Source of the DNA: Thiovibrio sp964588325
GTDB lineage: Bacteria > Desulfobacterota > Desulfobulbia > Desulfobulbales > Desulfurivibrionaceae
Direction: 5' to 3'
Assembly: GCA_964588325.1 (NCBI GenBank)
Contig: CAZPOR010000011.1
Coordinates: 60,532-124,531, forward strand
Length of the DNA: 64,000 bases
This document shows, piece by piece, positions 42,829-51,170 of this stretch (positions are counted from its first letter, which is position 1; every line of letters starts with the position of its first letter). The position numbers were made by a program, and so were the translations under genes. The notes beneath the pieces are model-generated. The model searched no databases and was not told the origin of the DNA. It saw nothing but the letters and a program-made list of their open reading frames with translations.

Positions 42829-43854
42829 ATGACTAAACCGTTTGGAATTACCGTAAGCCGTCACATCATGGACAGCCAGCGTCTGCATCCCGAGGCCACC
42901 GGCGATCTGTCCGGCCTGCTCAGTGAATTGATCGTGGCTGCCAAAACAATCAACGCCGAAGTCAATATGGCCGGGTTGGCAGATGTTTTGGGGATGGCCG
43001 GAAAAACCAATATTCAGGGCGAGCATGTGCAAAAGCTCGACGAGTTGGCCAACAACGCCATCAAGCGCCGTATGGCCCGCTGCGGCTATATCTGCGTGAT
43101 GACCTCGGAGGAGGAAGCGGATATCATCCCGGTGGCCGAGGGGAGCGCGGGGAAATATACCCTGGCGTTTGATCCGTTGGACGGCTCATCCAACATCGAT
43201 GTCAACGTGAGCATCGGCACGATTTTTTCCATTCATCGGCGGATATCCACCAATGAGCTTACCCCCCAGGGAGAGGAAGCAGATCTGCTACAGAAGGGAC
43301 GGGCTCAGGTGGCTGCCGGGTATATTATCTACGGCTCCAGCACCATGCTGGTGTTCACCACGGGTGAGGGAGTGCATGGCTTTACCCTTGATCCCAGCGT
43401 GGGGGAGTTCTACCTGTCGCATCCTGATATCAGGATGCCGGAGCGGAGCAAATATTTCAGTGTCAATGAGGGGAATTACAACTTCTGGAACAGCGAGGTC
43501 CGGAGGTTCGTGGACTACCTGAAGGAAAACGACAAGGAAACCGGGCGGCCCTACAATGCCCGGTACATCGGCTCATTGGTCGCTGATTTTCACCGCAACC
43601 TCATTGCCGGAGGGATTTTTCTCTACCCCCGCGACAATCGGAACCCGGCCAAGCCGCACGGCAAGCTGCGGTTGTTGTACGAGGCCGCGCCCCTGGCTTT
43701 TTTGGTGGAACAAGCCGGAGGCAGGGCCATTACCGATGAGGGCGTGAATATCATGGATATTGAGCCGAAATCCTTGCACCAGCGGGTGCCGCTGGTTATC
43801 GGCTCCCGCCATGAAGTGGACCTGTTTGAGGAGATTGTGTCCGGAAGCAGGTGA
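42829..43854 (+). CDS. fbp: Fructose-1,6-bisphosphatase class I
   Basis: This 341-residue cytoplasmic enzyme of gluconeogenesis hydrolyses fructose 1,6-bisphosphate to fructose 6-phosphate. Metal and substrate sites are visible as MTSEEEADI and AFDPLDGSSNIDVNVSIGT, with later YIGSLVADFHRNLIAGGIF, AKPHGKLRLLYEAAPLAFL and VEQAGGRA. The length is normal. The ATG at 42829 is chosen for its GGGGA at good spacing; ATG 42817 would add four residues. Heptad element E, with an intrinsic terminator inside, follows it. Confidence 0.95.
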   Translation: MTKPFGITVSRHIMDSQRLHPEATGDLSGLLSELIVAAKTINAEVNMAGLADVLGMAGKTNIQGEHVQKLDELANNAIKRRMARCGYICVMTSEEEADIIPVAEGSAGKYTLAFDPLDGSSNIDVNVSIGTIFSIHRRISTNELTPQGEEADLLQKGRAQVAAGYIIYGSSTMLVFTTGEGVHGFTLDPSVGEFYLSHPDIRMPERSKYFSVNEGNYNFWNSEVRRFVDYLKENDKETGRPYNARYIGSLVADFHRNLIAGGIFLYPRDNRNPAKPHGKLRLLYEAAPLAFLVEQAGGRAITDEGVNIMDIEPKSLHQRVPLVIGSRHEVDLFEEIVSGSR

Positions 43855-43965
43855 AAGGATCAAGGAGCAAAGTTAAAGGATACAGGATAACCGGCTGGCG
43901 CGGGGAACGAATTTCTCGCGCTTTTGTTTCCCTTGAACCTTTTACCGCGCGCCTTTTACCTTTTC
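43848..43965. repeat. Heptad fold-back element E (between convergent fbp and glnS)
   Basis: Six heptads (43848-43889: CAGGTGA, AAGGATC, AAGGAGC, AAAGTTA, AAGGATA, CAGGATA) overlap the fbp stop codon. The complementary arm (43931-43965) runs into the 3' end of glnS and encodes its last residues (EKVKGAR). The spacer holds a terminator hairpin. Confidence 0.8.
43898..43929 (+). terminator. Intrinsic terminator inside heptad element E
   Basis: GCGCGGGGAA pairs with TTTCTCGCGC (two wobbles) around a CGAA loop, followed by TTTTGTTT. It terminates fbp and lies between the heptad arms. Confidence 0.8.
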
Positions 43966-45624
43966 GTTATCCCGCAAGGTGACCGTCCGGTTGAATACCG
44001 GGCTGCCATCTTTGGAATCCATACTGTCCGCGCAAAAATACCCCTGCCGTTCAAACTGGTAATGGCTGCCGGGCTGGGCATTGGCCAAACTCGGCTCCAC
44101 CAGGCAATCCGTAAGCACCACCAGGGATTCCGGATTGACAAAGGTCTTGAAGTCCGCCTCGCCGGCGTCCGGGTTTTCCTCGGTGAAGAGGCGGTCGTAG
44201 AGGCGCACTTCCGCAACTACCCCATGGGCGGCGGACACCCAGTGGATGGTGCCCTTAACCTTGCGGCCATCCGGGGCCGAGCCGCCCAGGGTGGCCGGAT
44301 CGTAGGTGCAATGCAGCTCGATGATCTCGCCGCTGAGTTCGTCCTTGATTATCTTTTCGCATTTGATGAAATAGGCGTAGCGCAACCGCACCTCTCGTCC
44401 TGGAGCCAGACGGAAGAACTTTTTCGCTGGCTCCTCCATGAAATCTTCCCGCTCGATATATATCTCCCTGCCAAAGGGCACAGTTCGTTCTCCCATCTCC
44501 GGCTTCTGGGGATGGTTCTGGGCTGGAAGATTTACGGTGCGGCCTTCGGGGTAGTTGGTGATCACCACCTTGAGCGGGGCGAGAACCCCCATGACCCGGA
44601 CGGCGGTTTCGTTGAGATCCTCCCGCACGCAGTGCTCCAGCAGGGCCACATCCACCACGCTGTCTTTCTTGGCCACCCCGATCTTGTCGCAGAAACTGCG
44701 CAGCGCAGCCGGAGTATAGCCGCGGCGGCGGATGCCGGAAAGGGTGGGCATCCGGGGGTCGTCCCAGCCGGAAACATGCCCCTCGTTGACCAGTTGCAGG
44801 AGCTTGCGCTTGCTGACCACGGTGTAGCTGAGGTTGAGCCGTGCGAACTCGATCTGCCGCGGGTGGCAGGGCACCGGCAGGTTGTCCAGGGTCCAGTCGT
44901 ACAGGGGCCGGTGGTCGGCAAACTCCAGGGTGCAGAGCGAGTGGGTGATCCCCTCCAGCGCGTCGGAAATGGGGTGGGTGTAGTCGTACATCGGATAGAT
45001 GCACCAGGCGTCGCCGGTCCGGTGATGGCTTGCGTGCAGGATGCGGTAGATTACCGGATCGCGCATGTTCATGTTGCCGGAGGCCATGTCGATCTTGGCC
45101 CGCAGCACCCGGGCGCCATCGGGGAACTCCCCGGCCCGCATGCGCCGGAACAGGTCGAGGTTTTCCGCAACCGGCCGGTCGCGGTACGGGCTGTTTCTGC
45201 CCGGTTCGGTGAGGGTGCCGCGGTAGCTCCGGGTCTCCTCGGCGGAGAGATCGCAGACGTAAGCCTTGCCGGTGGTGATCAGGTGCTCGGCGTATTGGTA
45301 GAGCTGCTCGAAATAATCCGAGGCAAAGTAGAGATGCTCGCCCCAGTCAAAGCCGAGCCAGCGGACATTGTCCTTGATGGATTCGACATACTCCTGCTCT
45401 TCCTTGGTGGGGTTGGTATCATCGAAGCGCAGGTGGCAGCGGGCGTTTGGGTTTTCCTTGGCGATGCCGAAGTTGAGGCAGATGGACTTGGCATGGCCGA
45501 TATGGAGATAGCCGTTGGGCTCGGGCGGGAAGCGGGTGACGATCTGCTCGTGCTTGCCTGTGGCCAGATCATCGGCGATGATGGCGCGGATGAAGTCCTG
45601 TGACTGGGTCTCGTCGCTGGTCAT
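43942..45624 (-). CDS. glnS: Glutaminyl-tRNA synthetase
   Basis: This 560-residue class I synthetase charges tRNA-Gln directly. The HIGH site appears as PPEPNGYLHIGHAKSICLN and the KMSKS-like loop as VVSKRKLLQLV. The GlnRS-specific RFDDTNPTKEEQEYVESI is present, and the C-terminal beta-barrel anticodon domain ends near VFNRTVTLRD. The final residues EKVKGAR come from the heptad repeat at 43931-43965. Having GlnRS next to gltX suggests direct Gln-tRNA formation. Whether GatCAB is also present cannot be seen here. Confidence 0.96.
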   Translation of the reverse strand: MTSDETQSQDFIRAIIADDLATGKHEQIVTRFPPEPNGYLHIGHAKSICLNFGIAKENPNARCHLRFDDTNPTKEEQEYVESIKDNVRWLGFDWGEHLYFASDYFEQLYQYAEHLITTGKAYVCDLSAEETRSYRGTLTEPGRNSPYRDRPVAENLDLFRRMRAGEFPDGARVLRAKIDMASGNMNMRDPVIYRILHASHHRTGDAWCIYPMYDYTHPISDALEGITHSLCTLEFADHRPLYDWTLDNLPVPCHPRQIEFARLNLSYTVVSKRKLLQLVNEGHVSGWDDPRMPTLSGIRRRGYTPAALRSFCDKIGVAKKDSVVDVALLEHCVREDLNETAVRVMGVLAPLKVVITNYPEGRTVNLPAQNHPQKPEMGERTVPFGREIYIEREDFMEEPAKKFFRLAPGREVRLRYAYFIKCEKIIKDELSGEIIELHCTYDPATLGGSAPDGRKVKGTIHWVSAAHGVVAEVRLYDRLFTEENPDAGEADFKTFVNPESLVVLTDCLVEPSLANAQPGSHYQFERQGYFCADSMDSKDGSPVFNRTVTLRDNEKVKGAR

Positions 45625-45651
45625 ATGTGTATTTCCCGTAGAATTTTTTGG

Positions 45652-45769
45652 GCCACGAAACCCACGAAATGACAGAAAGACTTAAGTCTCTGGCAAATAT
45701 TCTCAGCTCTTTCCTGCAAAGCAGGATGCGAGTTTTTTTGTTTTCGTGTTCTTTCGTGGATTTCGTGGC
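45652..45769. repeat. CCACGAAA-type fold-back element between glnS and gltX
   Basis: The left arm (45652-45681) GCCACGAAACCCACGAAATG... and the right arm (45740-45769) ...TTCTTTCGTGGATTTCGTGGC are imperfect complements with a 58-nt centre. The arms are built from CACGAAA units. It fills nearly all of the 150-nt gap. No gene is seen. Confidence 0.7.
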
Positions 45770-45774
45770 GATTC

Positions 45775-47253
45775 TTAGCCGAAGTATTTTCCTGCATCAC
45801 GCAAGCGACTCACCACCCGCTGCTTGCCAAGTTGGGCAAACACCTCGAACATGCTCGGCCCCTTGACCTGGCCGGTGATTACGGCCCGCGCCCCGTTGAC
45901 CAGCACCCCCACCTTTACCCCGAGCTCTTCGGCGAACTCCCGGCAGACCCGTTCCGTTTCATCGTGGCTCAGCTCCGGCAGGGCTTCGAGGCGGCCAGCG
46001 AGCGTGGGCAGCCATTCCTTGAGCTCCGGATGCTTCAGCACGTTCTTGGCCAGGGCGGTTTCGTCCATGGCAAAGTCATCGGCAAACCAGGCCCGCCCCA
46101 GGGAGGCAAAGTCCTTCAGGGTGTGGAAACGTTCCCTGGTCATGTCCAGGGTTTTCAGGAACCACTCCCTTTTGTCGCCATCGTAGGCCGCATCCCACAG
46201 CCCTTCTTGTTGAAACTCCGCTTTTACCAGCCCGCCGATTTCCTCGATGGGCAGGGTGCGCAGGTAATGGGCGTTGATGTTGATCGCCTTGGGATCGGTG
46301 AAAAACTTGGGGTCGTCCTTGCGGTAGTTGAAGATGGAGTTGGACCGGGTGATGCCGGAAAGATCGAAGACCTCGATGAGCTCTTCCCGCGAGAAAATTT
46401 CGCGATCATCGGAGGTGGACCAGCCCAGCAGGACGAGAAAATTTGCCAGGGCCCAGGGGAGGAACCCCTGTTCGCGGTAAAACTGAACCGAGACGATCTC
46501 GCCGTGGCTGCGCTTGGAGATCTTGGCCTTGTTCAGGTCAAGGGTCAGCGGCATGTGGGCGAAGGTGGGCAGTTGCGCGCCCAGGGCCCGATAGAGCAGG
46601 ATCTGGCGCGGGGTGTTGCTCAGGCCGTCCTGTCCCCGGATGACATGGGTGATGCGGTCGCGGATATCGTCCACCACGTTGCAGAGCAGATACAGCGGCA
46701 TGCCGTTGGAGCGGACAATGACGAAATCCTCGATATCCTCGTAGGCGCGCTCAACCCGGCCGTAGACCTGATCGTCAAACCCGACCTTGCCCGGTTCCTG
46801 CGGCACCTTGAATCGGATGACATAGGGGAGTCCGTTGGCCTCTTTTTCTCTTACCTGTTCGGGGCTGAGCCTGCGGCAGACGCCGTCGTACCGGTAGTCG
46901 CCCTTGGCTGCGGCTGCGGCTTCCCGTTTGGCTTCAAGCTCTTCCTTGCTGCAAAAGCATTTGTAGGCATTGCCCTCGGCCAGCAGTCTTTCGGCTGCGG
47001 CCACATGCTCCTTGGCATATTCCGACTGAAAATAGGGGCCTTCATCCCATGTCACGCCGAGCCATTCCAGGCCGTCGAGGATGCCCTGGATGGATTCCTG
47101 GGTGGAGCGTTCCGCGTCCGTATCCTCGATGCGCAGCACCAGCTTGCCCCCGTGCTTGCGGGCAAACAGCCAGTTGTAGATGGCGGTTCTGGCTCCGCCG
47201 ATATGGAGGTAGCCGGTCGGGCTGGGTGGAAAGCGGACGCGGACTTCGGGCAT
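45775..47253 (-). CDS. gltX: Glutamyl-tRNA synthetase
   Basis: This 492-residue class I synthetase charges tRNA-Glu, which also feeds tetrapyrrole synthesis in many bacteria. The HIGH motif appears as PPSPTGYLHIGGARTAIYN and KMSKS as AKISKRSHGEIVS. GQDGLSNTPRQILLYRALG is typical. The zinc-binding cysteines near CFCSKEELEAKREA are partly kept. The ATG at 47253 has AAGGAG upstream and begins MPEVRVRFPPSPTG; an in-frame extension to 47358 is not credible. It is on the same strand as glnS and separated from it by a fold-back repeat. Confidence 0.96.
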   Translation of the reverse strand: MPEVRVRFPPSPTGYLHIGGARTAIYNWLFARKHGGKLVLRIEDTDAERSTQESIQGILDGLEWLGVTWDEGPYFQSEYAKEHVAAAERLLAEGNAYKCFCSKEELEAKREAAAAAKGDYRYDGVCRRLSPEQVREKEANGLPYVIRFKVPQEPGKVGFDDQVYGRVERAYEDIEDFVIVRSNGMPLYLLCNVVDDIRDRITHVIRGQDGLSNTPRQILLYRALGAQLPTFAHMPLTLDLNKAKISKRSHGEIVSVQFYREQGFLPWALANFLVLLGWSTSDDREIFSREELIEVFDLSGITRSNSIFNYRKDDPKFFTDPKAININAHYLRTLPIEEIGGLVKAEFQQEGLWDAAYDGDKREWFLKTLDMTRERFHTLKDFASLGRAWFADDFAMDETALAKNVLKHPELKEWLPTLAGRLEALPELSHDETERVCREFAEELGVKVGVLVNGARAVITGQVKGPSMFEVFAQLGKQRVVSRLRDAGKYFG

Positions 47254-47426
47254 GGTGTTCTCCTTGCAAAAAAAAATGAGCAACGCGGAAGAGACTGCGC
47301 GATGCTGACGGATCGGATTCAAACTGTGTTTTATATATCGTTTTACCGGGTTATTCAAGAGGATGCTTGGGAAAAAGCAGGGGGAGGCGGGCTGGAAATG
47401 GGGCTGGATAATTTTCCCTCAAGGGA

Positions 47427-47454
47427 TTGCTTTATCTTTAATGAAAATTATAGT
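47427..47454 (+). promoter_or_regulatory. Candidate promoter of the small gene at 47537
   Basis: TTGCTT (47427-47432), a 16-nt spacer and TATAGT (47449-47454) lie 83 nt upstream of the start. The 283-nt gap 47254-47536 shows nothing else. Confidence 0.4.
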
Positions 47455-47536
47455 AGCATAATAACGTAACTATCCGCTGGTAGCCAGCCAGGGTGTTACA
47501 GTAAAATCGATGCGTACGCTCACAGGAGGTGGAACA

Positions 47537-47872
47537 ATGCTTTTGGATCCCAGCGCCACTTCAGTACAAGCCAATGTCAGGACCGAACGGCCCGCTTCTC
47601 CTTATGCCGAGGCAGGAGGAGCAAAGAAGACGGACAGCAACCGGACCGAATCCGGCCAGACCAGTCAGGCATCCCCAGATGTCGTGACCAATATCTCCGC
47701 CGCCGCCCTGGAAGCCTCCAGGGCGGTCACCCAGGCTGAGCAGGCGGCGGACCAGAATGCCGCGGAAGAATCCGTGCGTGCGCGGGAAAGGCGGGAACCT
47801 TCGCCACGACAGCCCGAGGAGCAAAATGCTCGGATGGAACAGCGATCACGCGGGGTGAATGTGGTCGTCTGA
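47537..47872 (+). CDS. Small hypothetical protein, probably disordered
   Basis: This 111-residue protein is not recognised. It is rich in Ala, Glu, Gln, Arg and Ser, with no membrane segment or signal peptide. It has one moderately hydrophobic helix (DVVTNISAAALEASRAVTQA), then charged repeats and a short hydrophobic end (GVNVVV). ATG 47537 has an excellent AGGAGGTGG Shine-Dalgarno. A plausible promoter and a T-run terminator (47898-47933) frame it, so it is likely a real single-gene unit. It converges with era. Confidence 0.65.
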   Translation: MLLDPSATSVQANVRTERPASPYAEAGGAKKTDSNRTESGQTSQASPDVVTNISAAALEASRAVTQAEQAADQNAAEESVRARERREPSPRQPEEQNARMEQRSRGVNVVV

Positions 47873-47897
47873 TCTGCAAAAAAAGAAAAGCGGTAAC

Positions 47898-47933
47898 CGG
47901 GGGGCGATTCTCAGGAGTCGGCCCCCGTTTTTT
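47898..47933 (+). terminator. Intrinsic terminator after the small gene
   Basis: CGGGGG pairs with CCCCCG, extended inward by CGA/TCG after a G-G mismatch, followed by TTTTTT. It sits in the gap between convergent genes and may serve era on the other strand less well. Confidence 0.85.
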
Positions 47934-47934
47934 G

Positions 47935-48834
47935 TTAAAAGCCGAGTTCCCTCAGAAAGCGCGGGTCGCTGGTCCAATCTTTTTGCACCTTCACCCACAG
48001 TTTGAGCAGCACATGCTGATCAAGGAGAATCTCGATGTCTTTTCGGGCGGCCTGCCCGAGCTGTTTGAGCTTGCTGCCGTTCTTGCCGATAATGATCCCT
48101 TTTTGCGAATCCTTTTCCACATAGATGGTGGCGTGGATCGTGATCAGTTGTTTGGCCTCGTTTTCCTTGAAGCTCTCAATCGTCACCGCCGTGGAATAGG
48201 GGATTTCCTGGCCGGTCAGCAAGAAGATCTTTTCTCGGATGATCTCCGCGACAATGAATCGTTCCGTGACATCGGTGGGAATATCCTCGGGATAGAGGCG
48301 CGGCCCGGTGGGCAGCAGATGGCAGAGCTCCCGGATGACCAGATCGGTGCCGTCGTTGGCTTTGGCCGACAGGGGCAGGATTGCCTGAAACGGGTAGAGT
48401 CCCTGGTAGGTGGCGATGATGGGCAGCAGCTTTTCCTTGTCGATGAGATCCATTTTGTTCAGGAGCAGCAGCACCGGTTTGTCGATGCCCTCAAGGCAGC
48501 GGGTCAGGGTGGCGCCCGTGCTGGGCAGGGGCATGGTGACGTCCACCATGAAAACAATGGCGTCCACCTCGGCCAGGCTGCCCAGGGCGATCTTGACCAT
48601 CTCCAGGTTCAAGGGGCTTCTTGCCTTGTGAATGCCCGGGGTGTCCAGCATGACGATCTGGTAGTCCGTCCCGTTGACGATGCCCAGGATCCGGTTGCGG
48701 GTGGTCTGGGGCTTGGGCGAGACAATGGAGATCTTCTGGCCGAGCAGACTGTTCAGCAGGGTGGACTTGCCCACATTGGGCGGCCCGATGAGGGCGACAA
48801 TGCCTGATTTGACCTGTTCCGGGGAGTTGTTCAT
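47935..48834 (-). CDS. era: GTPase Era
   Basis: This 299-residue GTPase is needed for 30S ribosome assembly. G1 is GPPNVGKSTLLNSLLG, switch region KPQTTRNRILGI, G3 DTPGIHKARSPLN and G4 LNKMDL. The C-terminal KH domain shows GIIIGKNGSKLKQLGQAARK. The length is typical. It lies near an RNase II/R gene on the opposite strand. The KH domain would bind the 16S 3' end. Confidence 0.96.
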   Translation of the reverse strand: MNNSPEQVKSGIVALIGPPNVGKSTLLNSLLGQKISIVSPKPQTTRNRILGIVNGTDYQIVMLDTPGIHKARSPLNLEMVKIALGSLAEVDAIVFMVDVTMPLPSTGATLTRCLEGIDKPVLLLLNKMDLIDKEKLLPIIATYQGLYPFQAILPLSAKANDGTDLVIRELCHLLPTGPRLYPEDIPTDVTERFIVAEIIREKIFLLTGQEIPYSTAVTIESFKENEAKQLITIHATIYVEKDSQKGIIIGKNGSKLKQLGQAARKDIEILLDQHVLLKLWVKVQKDWTSDPRFLRELGF

Positions 48835-49000
48835 GGGGGCGTTGCGCTCGTGTGTATTTTTAGTGGAAAAACCAGTCTGTTACATACCAGTATTCCCGGT
48901 TTTCCGCATCCCCTCTCTTTTTAATCGTCGCGGAAAAAGATGACAACCACTGGAATAGCTGGTACACATTGCGTTTTCTTTCACCACAAGGGCATATTGC

Positions 49001-50995
49001 ATGGCTTTTCCAGGCGCAATCATAGAATACATGGAGCAGGGCAGGTTCATTTGCGCCATGGTCCTTGACGAGGACAGCAAACGGCTGCGTCTGATCAACC
49101 AGAACGGCAGGGAGGTGAATCTTCCCCTCTCCCGCGTGCTGCACCAATCCGCGCAACGCCATTCGCTTACGCTCAGCCGGGATGAGCAGCTCCGTCTGCT
49201 TAAAGAAGCAGATCAGGCCCGGCATGCCATGATGGGGCAGATTGACCTGGCCGGGATCTGGCAGTTGGCCAGCGAGGAGGAAGGGGCAGGCTTCCGCCCC
49301 GAGTTTCTGGCCGAGCTGGCTTTCGGCGAAGACGCCACGGATAACCATGTCGCCGCCTTTCTCCGTTCGATCTTTGTGGATCGCCTCTATTTCAAATACA
49401 AGGAGGGTCAGGTTCTCGCCCACAGTCCTGAGGCGGTTGAAGGCTTGCGCCTCAAGCAGGAAAAGGCAAAGGAGCAGGAGGCCCTGATGAACACCGGGGC
49501 CATGATGCTCAAGCGTCTCTGGGAGGAAGAGCCTGCGGCGGAATGGCCGGAGCGTGACCGCTGCCTCAGTTTACTGGCCGATTACTATGTTTTCGGCAGC
49601 GAGGCCGAAGAGCATGAGCTTGCCAGGGAGCTTCTGAAAAAAGCAGGGCTCACCGGGCCGCACGATGTCTATCATCTCCTGATCAAGGGTGGGGTTTGGC
49701 AGCTCCATGAAAATGTGGCCCTGCTGCGGTATGCCATTCCAGTGGCATTTTCCGAGGAACTTAGCGCTGCGGCGGCCCAAGCGCCAGAGCCCGTGGCCGA
49801 GGAGCTTGTCGGTCGCAACCGCAGGGATTTCCGGGAGCTGCCCCTGCTCACCATCGATGGCGAATCCACCCGCGACTACGACGATGCCCTGCATGTGGAG
49901 CGGAGGGGCGACGACTTCCTGGTGGGTATCCATATCTCCGACGTGGCCCATTACGTTGCCCCCGGTACGCCGGTTTATGCAGAGGCATCCCGGCGAATGA
50001 CCTCGCTGTATTTTCCCGAGACCCAGATCCCCATGCTGCCGCCAGCGCTCTCCGAGGGAGTGTGCAGCCTGGTTGCCGGTAAGGCGCGGGCGGCCATGAG
50101 TGTCATGGTGCTGCTCAACCTCAAGGGCGAGGTGCTGGAGTTCGACCTTGTCCCCAGCCTGGTTACGGTGAAGCGGCAGTTGAACTACCCGGAGGCGGAA
50201 CGGCTGGCTGCGGGCGGCGACTGGGAGTTGCAGGCCCTGGCCAAGCTCAGCGAGCAGCTCAAGCAACGGCGCATTGAAAAAGGGGCGCTCCTGCTGCCGG
50301 TGCCGGATGTGAATATCAGTGTTGATCCGGAGGGGAAGGTATCGGTGGCCCTCTCTCCGGTGGATACCATCTCCCGCAGCCTGGTGGCGGAGTTCATGGT
50401 GCTGGCCAATACTCTTTCCGCCCAATTCGTGGCGGACCGTCAGGCCCCCGGTCTGTTCCGGGCCCAGGACGATCCCCATCAGCGGTTGGTTGCTGGCGGG
50501 GAGAAGGACCTGTTTTCGGTCTTTCGTCAGCGCAAACAGTTGAAGCCGGGAGAACTTCTGGTCTATCCCAAGCCCCACAGCGGGGTCGGGGTCATGCAGT
50601 ACACCACGGTCACCTCTCCCATTCGGAGGTTTCTCGACCTGGTCATGCAGCATCAGATTAAAAACATGCTTCTCGGGAGGGGGGCGATGTTTTCCGCCGA
50701 CGAACTGGCCGGGGTTGTTGGGGATATCAACACGGTCCTGGCCAAGGTCAATCAGGTGCGGCGCACGCGGCACCGGTACTGGCTGCTCCGGTATCTGGAG
50801 CAGAAGGTTGGGGGGCGGGTTGAGGCGCTGCTGGTCAACAAGGGGCCCAAGCGGATCAATCTGACCCTGCTTGATTGCCTGTTGGATGCCGACATGCCGC
50901 CGAGCCAGTCTTTGAGCGCAAAGCCGGGGGATGTCGTTTCGGTCCGGGTGGCCAAGGTTGATGCCCTGGACAATGTGCTGCGGCTGGAGTGGTAA
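49001..50995 (+). CDS. RNase II/R-family exoribonuclease (RNB domain)
   Basis: This 664-residue protein has the RNB catalytic domain at about residues 265-600. LLTIDGESTRDYDDALHVE gives the Asp cluster that binds Mg2+, followed by VGIHISDVAHYV and YTTVTSPIRRFLDLVMQHQ. The first ~70 residues look like a small beta-barrel (GAIIEYMEQGRFICAMVLDE) rather than a classical cold-shock pair, and the C-terminal ~70 residues are an S1-like barrel. It resembles the RNB proteins of cyanobacteria and sulfate reducers more than E. coli RnR or Rnb, so no symbol is given. Degradation of RNA from the 3' end is the expected activity. Confidence 0.9.
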   Translation: MAFPGAIIEYMEQGRFICAMVLDEDSKRLRLINQNGREVNLPLSRVLHQSAQRHSLTLSRDEQLRLLKEADQARHAMMGQIDLAGIWQLASEEEGAGFRPEFLAELAFGEDATDNHVAAFLRSIFVDRLYFKYKEGQVLAHSPEAVEGLRLKQEKAKEQEALMNTGAMMLKRLWEEEPAAEWPERDRCLSLLADYYVFGSEAEEHELARELLKKAGLTGPHDVYHLLIKGGVWQLHENVALLRYAIPVAFSEELSAAAAQAPEPVAEELVGRNRRDFRELPLLTIDGESTRDYDDALHVERRGDDFLVGIHISDVAHYVAPGTPVYAEASRRMTSLYFPETQIPMLPPALSEGVCSLVAGKARAAMSVMVLLNLKGEVLEFDLVPSLVTVKRQLNYPEAERLAAGGDWELQALAKLSEQLKQRRIEKGALLLPVPDVNISVDPEGKVSVALSPVDTISRSLVAEFMVLANTLSAQFVADRQAPGLFRAQDDPHQRLVAGGEKDLFSVFRQRKQLKPGELLVYPKPHSGVGVMQYTTVTSPIRRFLDLVMQHQIKNMLLGRGAMFSADELAGVVGDINTVLAKVNQVRRTRHRYWLLRYLEQKVGGRVEALLVNKGPKRINLTLLDCLLDADMPPSQSLSAKPGDVVSVRVAKVDALDNVLRLEW

Positions 50996-51166
50996 TCAGT
51001 CGTAGATGATGCAGGTCCAGCGGGAGAGGATCTCTTCGGTTTCCTCATCCAGTTGCTCTGCCACTTCATGGATCTGGTATTCGTGCCCGCATTTTTGACA
51101 CCGCATGCGGACCCTGCGGCAGGACCGGGAAACCTCCAGCCTGCCCTTGCATTTCGTGCACTGCAT
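50996..51166 (-). CDS. 56-residue zinc-ribbon protein
   Basis: The frame from ATG 51166 to TGA 50996-50998 encodes 56 residues. It has two CxxC knuckles (MQCTKCKGRLEV and RCQKCGHEYQIHE) and a basic stretch between them. A glutamate-rich helix follows (EQLDEETEEILS), then WTCIIYD. It is preceded by AAAGGA and starts 5 nt after the pyrE stop, so it is likely co-translated with pyrE. The stop of the convergent RNase gene adjoins its stop. A rubredoxin-like or zinc-ribbon fold is expected; the function is unknown. It is under 60 residues, so it is easily missed. Confidence 0.8.
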   Translation of the reverse strand: MQCTKCKGRLEVSRSCRRVRMRCQKCGHEYQIHEVAEQLDEETEEILSRWTCIIYD

Positions 51167-51170
51167 TGCG

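Noticed and set aside
43924..45603. 559-codon open frame on the plus strand opposite glnS
   Set aside because: It mirrors the glnS frame in GC-rich codons. It has no Shine-Dalgarno and no recognisable domain.
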